Assembly (NCBI GenBank): GCA_017311315.1
Contig: CM029660.1
Coordinates: 27,340,580-27,404,579, forward strand
Reading direction: 5' to 3'
Source of the DNA: Dendrocalamus latiflorus
Taxonomy: Eukaryota; Streptophyta; Magnoliopsida; Poales; Poaceae
DNA length: 64,000 bases
Positions 10,213 to 22,929 of the stretch are shown piece after piece. The position numbers and the translations under genes are program-made. Each line of letters begins with the position of its first letter. Within the stretch, counting starts at the first letter, position 1. The notes under the pieces were generated by a model. It was not told the DNA's origin. It made no database searches and was given only the letters and a program-made list of their open reading frames with translations.

Positions 10213-11250
10213 TATCACAGACGGTTCGTATTAAAAACCGTCTGTGATATGTTTCCCGTCTTGCAATTCCCCAAAATTTCATAATTTCCCGCCTGAGTCC
10301 GAGTAGGATTCAGTTTTGAAACACCTTTAGTAAAACGTGCATAACTTTTGCATACGGTGTTCGTTTTTGACGTTCTTGTACTCGTTGGAAAGCTAACAAC
10401 GAGCCCGATCCAAAAAATGACTAGCTTGAGCTAGTCGCCCTCCAAGACCCCGAAAATCAGCTATCTTTCCTAAACCTGCATCGCAAGTTTTTGGTTTCTG
10501 TTTTTGCCCTTTATTTTGGTCTTCCTTTTAGAATTTGGATTTTGCTTCAACTGAAAGGTTGTAGATCTCATTGAAACCTTTCAAATGAGTATATATAAGC
10601 CATATAAAACTTTGCTATTTTATCTTTTCAGACTAGTTATTTATATTGCATCGGTATATAAAATTTTGTGCTCTAATTCACAGACGGTTGGCATATAGAA
10701 CCGATTGTGATATTTATTCATCACAGACAGTTCTAGCTACCAACCGTCTATGATAATCTGACCGCTCCGCCTCTCCGTCCCCGTGCCAAAAAATTTCGCA
10801 CTCCCTCCCTTATAAATAATCACCAGAACCCAGCCTCCTTTTTGTTCTCCTCCTTGCTGTTCTCCCCCTCTTTGCTGTTCTCCTCCTCTTTGCTGTTCTC
10901 CTCCTCTTCCTCTTTGACCCATACCATAATAGCCCCACGAAGCAGACGATGCACAAGGCAGCGCTCAATCAACGCCGACGATGGTGGGCGTCAAAGACAT
11001 CCAGCTCATGCATTGTATCAGGGGCGAGAAGGCCAGGCATAGAGGATCCAGCTGTATCAGGGGTGAGAAGACATCCAGCTCGTGCGCTGTTCGTGCTCCA
11101 GCTGCTACTGCTATAGGATTACGGGAACCAACCAAGCAAACAAACAAAACTCACATGGAGACAAATAAAACTCACAGGAAAACTCATTACGCATATAAAT
11201 TTATTGCACACTCACCACCTCAAATTGGGAGGGATTTCACATCGTGTCCT
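9573..11250. mobile_element. CACTA-type element fragment, left end only
   Basis: CACTACTACAAAA is the typical CACTA terminus. It is followed by a dense set of subterminal repeats of the form TCACAGACGGTT / AACCGTCTGTGA (9610-10250 and again 10677-10755). The internal stretch 10260-10670 is non-coding. At 10800-10920 there is CT-rich leader-like sequence. No matching right end (CTTTTGTAGTAGTG) was found, so the element is truncated. Its right limit is set by host sequence that resumes near 11262. Confidence 0.75.
10838..10915. repeat. Short tandem repeat, ~20-bp unit
   Basis: Units like TTTGCTGTTCTCCTCCTC repeat about four times inside the CACTA fragment. The open frames here (Gly/Gln/Arg on the minus strand, Ser/Leu on the plus strand) are products of the repeat. 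Confidence 0.8.
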
Positions 11251-11261
11251 GACTCCTGACG

Positions 11262-11373
11262 GGTTGGCTCATGGAGCTGAGCCCTGAAGGCTTGTTAGTC
11301 TGCCAACACTTCTTCCCTTACCAGCCTGTATAATTTGTTCGGTGAAATGATCACTGACTCACTGATTTGTTGC
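11262..11373 (+). other. Host sequence downstream of the pseudogene, paralogous to 32870-33185
   Basis: GAGCTGAGCC...CTGAAG...TTAGTCTGCC and CTTCCCTTACCAGCCTG...CACTGATTT match the DNA downstream of the intact dioxygenase at about 32874-32898 and 33131-33182. It contains the unoccupied target TA (11296-11297) of the MITE at 32899-33130. Confidence 0.7.
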
Positions 11374-11378
11374 TTCTT

Positions 11379-13291
11379 TGTAGGATGGAATACAACAATC
11401 AAAAGGGGTGAATGTTTGTCTGCACTTCTTAGAATTTCTTAGTGCCCAATGAAGATTTCGACCGATCAGCGTTCGACCGCTCACTCGATCGCTCAGCTAT
11501 CGAAAGCTCCTTACCAATCATAAACTACGACCGCTTCATACTTTGATCTTCAACCGGTTTTGCACGTACTCGAAATCTTCAACACTGAGAGTAGAACCTA
11601 TCGATCACTTGTGCCTTCAAGAAATCAACACCTTCAAGTTGACGTGCTCTGGTCTACTCTCCCTGCCAATGCTGTTGGAGGCGATCGAGTGGACTACTTG
11701 GCGCGCGATCGAGGAAAGTGAAGTTGATGGAGGAACACAATGCACCACGCACTACATACTCGTAACGAGAACGAGTTGAAGATGACGCCCAGAAAACACA
11801 CAGTCGGTGCCAACTAACTTTTCTGAATAGATCTGATCTTTATCTGAATCATGATCTGTGGCTACAAAGTATCCTCACGGCACCTCTTAAACCCTAGCAC
11901 AAAAACTCTTCAAAACTTTCTCCTTAAAAGCTGCCAAAGCCACCAAAAGCCCTAAGTTAACCCTTAACATCTCCTTGCTTTTATATGCTAGAACCCCAAA
12001 CTGTGTCCTTATCAACACAACATGAAATTCTAATTGATTATGAAAATCACGAGACTCAAAACACTTCCAAATACAGGTTTTTTGAAATTTCTAAACCTTC
12101 CAATTATGGACACTTTCCATAACTCCCAACTCATCACTTGTCGAAACCTCCAGGACCACACCTCCTATAGCTTCTCTACACATCATCTACCTATCTCCAC
12201 GTGCTCCAGCGTGAGCCCGACCACCTCGTGATATCCTCAATTGCTTGGACCTTAGATTTCCCCCTCCTAGTGCGGTCCTCTCGTCACCGACCATGACCGT
12301 GTCTACACCCAACATGCACATGCAAGGACAAAAAACATTTTTCTCCGCGCAAGTTCTCTCCAGCTTGATCGACATCAGTCCACACATGTATAACACACCC
12401 TTGTCCATCCATAAACACAAACCAAATCACCACGACCTCAATTTCCATACTTTCCAAAAATCAACCTCAGACCATTTAGAAGGACCAGTATGACTGCCAT
12501 ACACAGGCTGGTTATACCGCTGGCCCAACATGAATACTCAAAGACTACAAGTACTCGGGGTACTCGAAAGTCACAAGAATTGTAGCAGTCAAAGCGAACG
12601 ACTATCGATCGCGAAGTCTACGACAACCGATTACGAAGCCTACGACAATCGACCATGTACTGTAGCTACCGACCACCAACCAGATACTGTAGCTACCGAC
12701 CATCGACTACCGAGTACCAACCATGTACTATAGCACTGACTACCAATCACAGAGTACTGACTACATATTGTAGCATTGACTACCGATCACCAAGAATCGA
12801 TTAGATACTATAGCTATTGACTATCAACTGGTTACTGTAGCTATCAACTATCGACCGGTTCACTATAGCTCCGACTATCCCGGTTGTCTTGCTGTGCTTG
12901 ACCTACCATGGTTGATCCATCGTGGTTGACCTACCGTGGTTGTTCTACCGTGGTCAACCTACCGTGGTTGTTCTACCATGGTCAACCTACCGTGGTTGTT
13001 CTACCGTGGTCAACCTGCCATGGTCGTTTTGCCATGGTTGACCTACTGTGATCGTTCTATCATGGTCGACCTGCTGTGATCATTTCGTTGTGGTCGACCT
13101 GCCATGGTCAATTTGCCGATCAGACCTGCCATGGTCGATCGGCCGGTCAAACCACTTATCCTGAATATTCCTGCAATTCTGGTTTTACAAAAGAGCATCG
13201 ACTAAAACTTTCACAAACACAAATTTCAATGCAACCCAATTATCAATTATTCATCATCACTAAATTCACGACATATCCACATAGTCTAACA
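11379..13291 (-). repeat. 3' LTR of the outer element
   Basis: This LTR is 1913 bp. The part 12590-13150 is made of short degenerate repeats, first CTACCGACCA...TGTAGC units and then TGGTCGACCTGCCATGG units. No coding sequence. Confidence 0.9.
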
Positions 13292-14400
13292 ATCTCCCCC
13301 TTGATGAATACATTGAAAACACCTCAAAATCTCTCGAATGAGTTGAGTTTTGAAAGAAAAGCAAAATTTGCAAAAAGAAGGTTTCAAAGCTGCAGAGAAG
13401 GAATTTGACAAACTACAGCCACATATTAAACTCCAAAAAACTCCCCCTCAACATAAACGAAGTAAATTTCTCCCATTGTTCTCCCCTTTGGCAATATAAT
13501 CACCAAGAACTTCAAAGAAGAAACAATTCTAAGAAGGATCAATGAGAATAAACATCAATAAGTTTTGTAGATTATCCAAGTCATTTTGCATTGATTTAAT
13601 ATTTAACCAAGCCATCTTTTTGAGTAGAGCTACCTAGTTCATATAAAGTCATATATCATATAGCACCGTCAAAAGAAGTCCTTAACAAGATTAAGCAATT
13701 TAAATTAATGACATGCATCTCAACAATGACCAAACCAATTATAAAAAGCACAATGAGATATCACAATAAAAAGTAAAAGCCTAAAAGTGAAGCAAACTTT
13801 AGATCTCGATGAGCTAGCAGTATCATATAATAGCCTATTGCTTCACACTCAATTCTTAAGCGTGTGGCATGCTTGTAGCGTACTTCTTTTTATGATGGCA
13901 TGCTTGTAGCATACTTCTTTTAAATGGTGGTATGCTTGAATCATACTTCTTTTTATATTTGCACTTTTTGTGCTCTTTCTTTTTGTTTACACATGGAATG
14001 CTTGAAGAATACATCTTTTCAACTTTCTATTTCTTTTTTCAATAACATGCCAAATTGAGTGTACATAAAAAGATTGCAATAAGAAACATATAAGCCTCAC
14101 AGCCAAGATTTAAAACAAAATTCACAATCAAGCTAATCTTTTTGGATGGACATCACAAAATACTATCTATAATCAATCTAGTCAAAGTATTCCACCATGT
14201 CATATTTTAGTTCAAGCATAACTAATTAATTACAACCAGTCATAATCAAAACTACATAGCATATGAATAGATATGATAAAGACAACTCTATGACTTATTT
14301 GATTTCAATGACTTGGACTTGATGAATTATTTAACACGTATACTAAACAAAGCTTCTGAAATTTTTAAATAATAAGCTCCCCTCAGAATAATCCTATACG
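13292..14400 (-). other. Non-coding 3' interior of the outer element
   Basis: This stretch is AT-rich and lies between the polypurine complement and the last pol trace. Within it, 13855-14010 holds about four ~50-bp units of the type TGGCATGCTTGTAGCATACTTCTTTT. Nothing coding was seen. Confidence 0.7.
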
Positions 14401-14520
14401 ATGCAACACACCCAAATCTTTGTAAAAGAGCAAAACGAGAAGAATCAAGCATTTTTGAGATAATATCAGCAATTGGGGAATCTAACTCAATAAGGTGTAG
14501 GACAATATCACATTTTTCAC
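14400..14520 (-). pseudogene. Trace of the copia pol C-terminus
   Basis: The minus-strand peptide SPIADIISKMLDSSRFALF resembles the end of copia RNase H (ADI.TK.LD..RF). It is the only pol sequence I could find between gag and the 3' region, so integrase, RT and most of RNase H have been deleted. Confidence 0.5.
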
Positions 14521-16778
14521 ATGATCTCTTAGAAGGTGAAATCTCTTGGAAACCATCAAAGGGAGTGAAGAACCATCAAGTGTTCCAACCAAGCAATGAT
14601 ATAAAAGACCGGAATCCAATCAAGCGCATGTTCTCCATCCCGCATTAGCTATTCTTACATCACATAAAATATTGGTCTCATAATACTAGGGTTAGTGAAA
14701 TAAGATCTAGAAATCTAGTACTGTAACACACGACGAACTGGAGCAACAACAGGCAAAGATTTAAGTGAAGAGTTAGCCACTGAAAGATTCCGATTAGACC
14801 ACCGTTGAAAAGCTGGTCTGACTGCCTCAAAAAGGATGACCTAACTGTCGACCAATCAGATCGCACCATCATTGGTAGTTTGACCACTCAAGGCTGGTCT
14901 GACTACGTGAAGAACACAGGTCTGACCTGTCCTATTGCAGAAAGTCCAACACCAGCAGAATATTGATTAGAGGGACTAAAGCGACGATAAGGAGCTTGCA
15001 CAAACTCCACTCCAGAACGAGAAACCTTCCTTAACCTATCTTTCTTTTCTTTCTTCGCTTTTCAAAAGCAAAATTTAACCAAATGATCATCTCTACCACA
15101 ATAAGTGCATTGATACTTGACTTGATGAGAAGTCATATCTATTGCCTCCATAGCACTTACTTTGGTAAAGAAATCCTTTGCAATACCAGCAGATTTAAAG
15201 ATAATTTATTTTGGTTCATATTCTACTTTAAATTTTCCAGATTCAAGTAACTTAACAACCTTGGGAGGATTATTCTTAGCATATTCAACAAAATTTGATC
15301 CTGGACCATGATTTTTCACACTTATTTTTGACCTGTCTAGGATCATATTCAAATCGTCTTATCAAAAGAAAATCTCTTTAAAGTGTCCTTAAGATACTCA
15401 ATTTCTTTAGCCAGTGAGGAACAAGATGTGCACTTAACAAATTTATTTGCAAGATTCTTAGAAGAACTAGACCGAGCCAATATATCTTTTTTAGTAAAAT
15501 CATTAAGTTATCTAGCCAATATTTCTATTTCAATATTAAGCTTAGGACAGTTAGAGCAAGAAAGTGTCTCATGGTAAAGCATTTGTTAAATTGATTCTTG
15601 AGATGAATTAAGTCTAGCTTCTAGTAATTCACAATAAGAGTAACCTTTAGATTGAGCATTTGAAATACTTGACTCTAAATATATATAAGAACTAGATTTG
15701 AGCTTTTTAATTTCATCATTTGCAGGTTTTAACCTATCATCATAAGAGTCATGTGCCAATTTTAATTCATCAAATGTACCAGTTACATCCCTAAGTTGAA
15801 CCAAGTTTGATGCATTAATTGATCTAGCAATCTCCAACTTAGAATGCAAAACTTGACAAGACTCACATGATTCATCATTAGAACTCTAAGACTATTAATC
15901 TCAAAATTCAAGCTTTCAACAACAAAATTATTTTATTTTAATTTCTTTTTAGTCCTTTTCAATTCAATAACAAGTTTAACCAAACAAACTTCAAGCTCAT
16001 CATACAACGGTCTTACCTCATCGGGATCATTGTAGTCATCGTCATCGTTGTTGCTTGCCATGAAGCACATGCCCGCGAAGTTGTCGTTGTTCTTTTTTTA
16101 CCTTTAGCATCATCATCTTCATGGTCATGGTCGTCGCAACTCTCATATTCCGTATCACTCAAATTAAGACGCTCAATAGCCGATACAATCTTTTCAGCAA
16201 ACTTGCGACGGAAAGTGCCACCCTTGGTGTTGTTGTTCGTGGATAGCCGATGACGATAGTTCTTATCTTCCTTGATCACCTTCCCCTTGAGCTTAGGGTA
16301 GTCCATCTTAATGTGGTCTGGCTTACCACACTCAAAGCACCTAATCAAACCTGAAATTCCCACCTCGCTTCTTTATCCTCACGTTGTTGAGTTCCTTATA
16401 TGCATGTCAGGAGATCAACATCAAGTCCTCTTCAGGGAGTATCTCGAACTATTCCTCTCAAAAAGAAGACAAAGAAACACAAGACAAAGAACTCAACGAA
16501 GCAGCCTACATGGGGTTAGTCATAGTGCTAAAGATAATGATTTATCAATCTTAGATGGCAAAGCTTTCATCTCATAGCTTTTCAATCTAGAATAAAGATC
16601 ACCCATGGTTAAAGTATCTAGATCGACAGTTTGATTAATAGTTCGACAACCATCAACCATTCAGAACCTAAAAATCTTAAAATTTTAGTTGCATTATCTT
16701 CATTAGCGGGAAAACATTAACACTATGCAAATTACTTAATATTTTCTCAAAATGAGCAAAAGGATCATCAATAGATTC

Positions 16779-16862
16779 ACTAGGTTTCATAGCAAAATCA
16801 AAATACTCTTTTTGATATAGACTAGGTTTCATAGCAAAATCAAAGCAGGGAAAAAAAGTTCG
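16779..16862. repeat. 42-bp tandem duplication inside gag
   Basis: ACTAGGTTTCATAGCAAAAT begins at 16779 and recurs at 16821. The second copy is cut by the hAT insertion at 16846. A 42-bp unit keeps frame (14 codons). Confidence 0.8.
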
Positions 16863-17494
16863 GCTGAAATTTCGCTATTTCGTCGAAATTTCGGTCCTTT
16901 CGGTGCTGAGCGAAATTATCCCGTTCCGGTCAAAAATTTCGTATGTATTTGGATTTTGGAATCAGCCTGGGCGAGCCACAAGCCCGCACCTGCATGGGCC
17001 GCACGCACGACGCCCAGCCAAAATGCGCAGCCCACCAGTCGTCCCCCCACGCCGCAGGCCGCACTCGCGCTAACCCTAACCCCAGTCCCCAGCGATTCCC
17101 CAATCGCATCCCTCTCCTTCCCATCTTCTCACCGAGTGGCGGGCGGCGGCCATCCCCATCCTCCATAGGGAAGAAGAGCAGTGGGTTGCGGCGGCCATCC
17201 CCATCCCCAATCTCCACCGAGCGGTGGGCGGACCTTGGTAGTCGACGCGGCGCAGCTCCCTCCCCAAGTGGACGGCCGGCAGTGGCGAGTGGAAGCACAT
17301 GAAGGTGCGGCGTCGATGGAGAGGAAGAAGGGCAGCATGGGAAGGTATTTATCTCAATTCTCAAATTTTGGTAAAATTTCATCAAAAAATTGATTTTTTT
17401 CGTCCGTAATTCGAACGAAATGAACGAAATTTTGTTCTTTTCGTTCCTTTCGCCGGTAGCCAAAAATTTTTTGCTTCCGAAAGATTAAACCCTG
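16846..17494. mobile_element. Non-autonomous hAT element with GC-rich cargo
   Basis: The ends are CAGGGAAAA... and ...TTAAACCCTG, flanked by AATCAAAG (16838-16845) and AATGAAAG (17495-17502), an 8-bp TSD with one mismatch. The outer ~90 bp on each side are AT-rich and full of AAATTTCG/CGAAATTT motifs. The middle (about 16960-17340) is strongly GC-rich and unlike its surroundings. Such composition is seen when an element has captured a piece of a host gene, but I cannot identify the source. Confidence 0.75.
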
Positions 17495-17807
17495 AATGAA
17501 AGTACTCTTTTTGATATAGATTCTTACGCACTTTCTTAATTTTAGTAGTTTCTTCATAATAATCGCAAAGAGTTTTCCATATTAAGTGGGCAGAATTAAT
17601 ATGAGTTTGAACATTTAAATCAACATCTATTTTATTTATATTAGTTATAGTAACAGGAACCTCATAAGATGTAGAAACCTTTTTCCAAACATCACTACCT
17701 TGAGCCTCAATGTACGCTTGCATCCGACATTTTCAAAAAGCAAAATCAATACCATCTAGCATAGGAGGACGGTTCACATACCTCTCTAATGCCATAGCAA
17801 CTCACTT

Positions 17808-17817
17808 TGATACCAAT
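17808..17817 (-). other. Primer binding site complement of the outer element
   Basis: TTGATACCAA directly precedes the right LTR. Its complement TTGGTATCAA is the tRNA-Met-type primer site and fixes the element's minus orientation. Confidence 0.8.
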
Positions 17818-18044
17818 TGTAGGATCTAATACAACAATCAGAGGAGGCAAATGATTGTCTCTGCTTCTTGAAATCTCTTAGTGCTCAATGAAAGTTTCGA
17901 TTGATCAGCGTTCAACTGCTCATTCAATCGCTTAGCCGTCAAAAGCTCCTTTAGTCATAAACTACAGCCACTTCATACTTTCACCTTCGACCGGTTTGCA
18001 CATACTCAAAATTTTCAACACTGCGAGCAGAACCTATCGATCAC
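17818..18044 (-). repeat. 5' LTR of the outer element, first piece
   Basis: It matches 11379-11607 of the other LTR. It is interrupted after ATCGATCAC by the gypsy element and continues at 28604. Confidence 0.9.
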
Positions 18045-18279
18045 TGTTGTAGGGGTGGCCCCCACATACATCCATTCGGTCTACTGGTCCAAAAGGCCCA
18101 ATAAGACATGTAAAAGACACCTATATCCTTGGCATAGTAGGCCACTATGAGGGTATTATTGTAATCGGGTCTTATGGCGATATATATATGCAGCCTTGAG
18201 AAAAGAAGGGGAGAGACAACTCATTTCTCCTACACTCACTCTAGTAGTCCCCATATTTACTATTGGTCTGTAACCACAA
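18045..18279 (+). repeat. 5' LTR of the gypsy element
   Basis: This is a 235-bp LTR, followed by AGTTGGTGCCATTC, a degenerate primer site resembling the TTGGCGCC type. It contains GATATATATATGC as a possible TATA region. Confidence 0.85.
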
Positions 18280-18282
18280 TAG

Positions 18283-21200
18283 TTGGTGCCATTCATTCGA
18301 ACAACGAGCAACCCTCATCACATCCATACCGTTGACATCGTCGGCTCCAGGATGGACGCCCAAGCCCAGCCCAATGGTGAGGTCAAGAGGGTCCCCCTGC
18401 ACAGCACGGATGCCTCTCAAAAAATCTCCATAGGCAAGGGCCTCACCCAGGAGGCCGAGCATGAACTCCTTCAGGTCCTGCATAGTAATGCGGACATCTT
18501 TGAGTGGTCACCGACTGAGATCACAGGAGTAGACTGCTCCTTCATTGAGCACAACCTCGTGGTGTGCCCCAACGCCAAGCTGATTAAACAAAAGTTAAGA
18601 TGCATGTCCCTCGAGTTCTCGAGTGCCAGCAAGCCACCATGATGGAGGCCACTAAACTACTCCAGTCCAGTGTCATTTTGTGAAGTGCACCACCCAGAAT
18701 GGCTCGCCAATCTGGTGCTGGTCAAGAAGGCAAGCGGTGCATGGTGCATTTGTGTCGACTTCATAAACCTCAATAAGGTATGCCCGAAGGACAACTACCC
18801 CTCCCGCGAATTGATCAGCTGGTGGACGCCACGGCAGGGTGCAAGTTAATGAGCTTCCTGGATGCATAATCCGGCTACCACCAAATTCATATGGCCACAG
18901 AGGATGAGGCCAAGACAAGTTTCATAATCTCGAGGGGCACGTACTACTTTACCAGAATGCCCTTTGGCCTAAAAAATGCGACAGCCACATTCACCCAGCT
19001 AGTGGCCCTCACTCTCACCGCTCAGCTTGGGAGGAACGTCAAAGCCTACATCGACGACATAGCGGTTCAGAGCAAGAGAGCCATGTCTCATAGCTTAGAA
19101 TTCCAAGAAAACTTTGACAACCTCTGACGTGTTGGCATCAAGCTAAATCCGAACAAATGCATCTTTGAAGTGCAAGCGGGGAAGTTGCTCGGATTCTTGG
19201 TGTCGGGACGAGGAATACAAGCGAACCCGAAAAAAGTTGATGCAATCCTCTCCATGGAGCCGCCCAAGACAAAAAGGGAGGTCCAAAGGCTCACAAGCTG
19301 CCTGGCCACTCTGAGCCACTTCCCATCCAAAGCGGTCGAGCGAGGTCTCCTATTTTTCAAAACGCTCCATGGCTGCAATGGATTCCATTGGAGCGATGAC
19401 TTCGCAGTGGCCTTCGATGACCAAAAAAGCATCTCGCCAAGCTCCCGACTCTAGTGTCCTCAGCACCAGAGGCTCTGCTATTGCTTTATTTGATGGCCAC
19501 ACCAGTAGAAGTAAGTACGGTCCTTGTCTTAGAGGAGGGGGTCCATCGAACGACTGGTGTACTTCATCTCGGAGGCCCTTCAGGGAGCCTAGACATGATA
19601 CACCGAGTTGGAGAAGCTGACCTACGCACTCCTCATGGCCTCGCGAAAGCTTCAGAATTACTTCCTAGTGCACCACATTACTATGCCCTTATCGTTCCCC
19701 TTAGCTGAGATGCTGCAGAATAGGGAGTCAGCAGGCTCCATTGGCAAGTGGGAAGCTGAACTCACACCTTTCTCCCTGACTTACGCCTCTCACACAGCAA
19801 TCAAATCATAGATTCTTATAGACTTCATCACTGAGTGGACCCCATCGGCCCAACCGTAGACTCAGCTACCTGTTGAGCTGATGTGGAGTCTCCATACCGA
19901 TGGAGCCTACGGTGCCTCTAGGGCATAGGGCGGGTGTGGGAGTGGTCATCACTACACCAGAAGGGCATCACCTGCTATAGTCCACGCGCCTTGGTTTCCC
20001 AGCAATAAACAACACAGCCAAATATGAGGCCTTACATTTCGGCCTCGGCAAGTTGAAGGCCCTCGGTGCGTGGAGGGTTTTGGTGCATACTAACTCACGC
20101 CTGCTCATGGGACATGGCCACAACTCCTACCAGGCTAAAGATCCTAACCTCAGCAAGTACCTAGCCACTGTCAGAGGAAAGAAGTGCCAATTCTTGGGCA
20201 TCATAATTAAGGTTATCCCATGAGCTAACAATGAGGAGGCCGATGCCCTGGCCAAGGCCACGAGTTAGTGACTCCGACCATCGATTGAGGCATTTGTTGA
20301 GACCCTGTCCATCATAGTCATCCCACATGACTAGCAGGACCTTGCCCTGGTACACCAAATTGCCAATGAAGGCGACTGGAGGGAATCCATATACGCGTTC
20401 CTGCAAGGAACGGTCGAACTAGGTGACCCTCTTGAACTATGGTGGCTACAGCAGTGCACCAGGGCCTTTGATGTCCTCGATGGCATACTTTACAATGCGG
20501 GGTGTGTGCCCCACTCCTGCGATATCTCCCACATCGCGAGGGATAGCAACTCTTAACTGAAGTTCACGCAAGACTCTGTGGCTCCCATATCGCCCAAAAA
20601 GCCATCGTCGGCAAGGCATTCAAACAAGGCTTGTACTAGCCCACCGCTGCCACCAATGCTCACGACCTCGTTAGGAGGTGTCAAGGATGCCAATGGATGG
20701 GAAGGATGGTTCACAAACCTCCCACCAATCTCCAACCTATCCCGTCGACCTGGCCATTGGCACGATGGAGAGTCAACCTCGTTGGTCTGTTGCCACGCGC
20801 CCCGAGGGACCTGCGATTTGTCATGGTTGCATTCGAATACTTCTCCAAGTGGCACGAGGCAATCGCCCTAGCCAAAGTCACCTCTACAGTGGTGCAGGAA
20901 TTCCTCTGGCAAAATATCATTTGCTGCTTTGGGGTCCCAAGGGAAATCATCATCGATAATGACCTACAGTTCAACTCCGCAACTTTCAAAGTGTTCTACG
21001 AACGCATGGGCATCAAGCTTTGCTACGCCTCCGTAGGACATCCATAGTCAAATGGGACGGTCAAATGGGCCAACGACACCACCTATGCGGGTGTCAAGAA
21101 GCGTCTCGTAGGTCTCCCCAAGGGCAAGTGGCTGCAAGAGCTGCCATGCATACTTTGGTCCATCCGCACCATGACGACATGCCTTACGAGGTTCATGCCA

Positions 21201-21530
21201 TTTAAGCTCCTCTTCGAAGATGAGGCGGTGATGCTGGAGGAAATCAAGGCCAGGTCGAGGAGGGTCCTCACTCCAGCTTTGATTGAAAGCGAGAAGTGTC
21301 ATGGAACTCCTCGATGGGGTGCGAGTTAAGGCAACCGAGCACATCATAAAGCACTTGTGGCTGACAGCGCAATCATACAACAAGAATGTGCAACATTGAG
21401 AGCTCAAAGTAGGTGACCTCATCCTGAGGAAGGTGCTGCATGCTACGACAATCAGCAAGCTGGAGTCTAAATGGGAAGGCCCCTACATCGTAACGGCATT
21501 CCGACCGGGGGCATATCAGAACCTAAAGGG
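18283..21530 (+). pseudogene. gypsy pol remnant: RT, RNase H, integrase
   Basis: RT begins with ADIFEWSPTEITGVD and runs through VDFINLNKVCPKDNYP, MPFGLKNATATF and the catalytic YIDDI near 19050, then LGFLVSGRGI and the connection domain. RNase H (about 19860-20280) starts at HTDGAYGAS and is badly broken. The integrase shows the zinc-site CQGCQW (about 20675), the core with a YFSKWHEA region and IDNDLQF, and near the end KLESKWEGPYIV (about 21450), typical of gypsy integrase C-termini. Many stops and frameshifts occur, for example at 18869 (TAA where Tyr is expected in DAYSGYHQI). Not functional. Confidence 0.9.
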
Positions 21531-21659
21531 AGGGGCCTCAAACACACATGGAATAGGGCATCTACCCCATTGTACAGCATGCTCACATATCTGTAACAAC
21601 TCACCCACACAAACGGGATGATATAAAAAATAAAACCCCATTTTGAGGTGCTCTCTGTT

Positions 21660-21875
21660 CTCCATGATTCCTATGTGCGAGCTGCGCAGAGTTCGACCTC
21701 CACGCGAACCCTACGAAGTACAATTGCCACGCAGAGCCCACAACCTCCGTGCAAACTCTACGGAGTATAAATAGCCACACGGAACCCAAGGCCTTTGTGT
21801 AAACTATACGGAGTATAAATAGCCGTGTGGAGCCTACAGCCTCTGCACAAACTCTACGCAGTATGAGTAGCTGCA
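21660..21875. repeat. Tandem repeat field 1 (~57-bp unit)
   Basis: Four units contain CAAACTCTACGGAGTATAAATAGCC-like sequence. Two of them carry a TATAAATA box by sequence; whether these act as promoters is unknown. Confidence 0.8.
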
Positions 21876-21899
21876 TGAAACAGACTATAAGGAGCGTGC

Positions 21900-22860
21900 C
21901 CCTCCATGACCACGTCATGATCAACACAGTTGTGATTCACTCTATGGCCACCATGTGGTCACGACTTCGTCCGACCACCTCATCCTCATGACATCGTCGA
22001 TGCCTGTCCGCCCACCATAGGGTTGTGACTTCGTCGACGCCTATCCGGTTACTTCGTCCGACCACCTCGCGGTCGTGACTTCATGAACACCATCCAACCA
22101 CATCGTGATCATGGCTTCATCGATTACCATGTCCACGTCATGATCGTACATCTTCGTATGAGCATGACCTGGTTGTATGCCATTCTATGACCGCCTCATG
22201 CGCATACAATCTTCTACGACCACCTCGTGCTTGTACGATCTTCGATGACCACATCGGGTTCGCGACTTCATTCGATCACCTCGTGGTCTTGACTTCCTCA
22301 TCACCTGTCCGACCACCACATGGCCATGACTTCATTGACACCTGTTCGACCACCTCGTTATCATGAATTCGTCAATGACCATGTCCTAATTGTACGTCTT
22401 TCTACGAGCATGATCTGGTTGTATGCCATTCTACGACCACCTCGTACAATCTTCTACTACCACCTCATGCTCATATGATCTTCTACGACCACATTGGGTT
22501 CGTGACTTCATTTGACCACGTGGTGGTCATGACTTTGTCAACGCCCATCTGACCACCACATGGTCATTACTTCATCCGACCACCTCATGGTTGTGGCTTC
22601 ATCGACGCCTGTCCAACCACCACGTGGTCGTTACTTCATCCGACCACCTCACAGTCACGACTTCGTCGACACTTGTCTGACCACCTCATGATCGTGGCTT
22701 CATCGATAACCACAAGCACATCATGATCGTATGTCTTCCTACGAGCACGACATAGTCATACACTGTCCATGATCGCCTCGTGCTTATACTACCTTCTACG
22801 ACCACCAAGTGATCATATGATCTACGACTAAGCCTAACATCCACTGCCTTGTCTACCGCA
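21900..22860. repeat. Tandem repeat field 2 (complex, CGACCACCTCGTG motif)
   Basis: Short units around GACCACCTCGTGGTCATGACTTCG are organised into longer blocks. The block with CTACGAGCATGATCTGGTTGTATGCC recurs at about 22150, 22395 and 22730. Low coding potential. Confidence 0.8.
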
Positions 22861-22929
22861 ATCTGCTCCCCTACAAGGGTGAGGGACAAAGCGCACACTT
22901 TTAAGACTTCACTCTACCGCTGACTCCAT

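Larger units (their letters stand above)
15060..17795 (-). pseudogene. copia gag remnant of the outer element
   Basis: Translation on the minus strand starts at the ATG at 17795 (MALERYVNRPP...DG) and has a TGA where gag proteins of this type have Trp. It continues QAYIEAQGSDVWKKV and IWKTLCDYYEET. A hAT element interrupts at 17494-16846. After it come the zinc knuckle near 16345-16290 (CFECGKPDHIKMDY, where the last Cys has become Tyr), an acidic tail, a helical region at 15849-15586, and a second CCHC-like motif at 15120-15064 (CTYCGRDDHLVKFC). The second motif is closely matched by CTHYGKDGHLVQFC in the copia at 48764, so the two elements are related. Several frames are needed to read it. 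Confidence 0.8.

Noticed and set aside
9573..10250. Regularly spaced short repeats resembling a CRISPR array
   Set aside because: They are CACTA subterminal repeats in a eukaryotic genome, in both orientations and with variable spacing.
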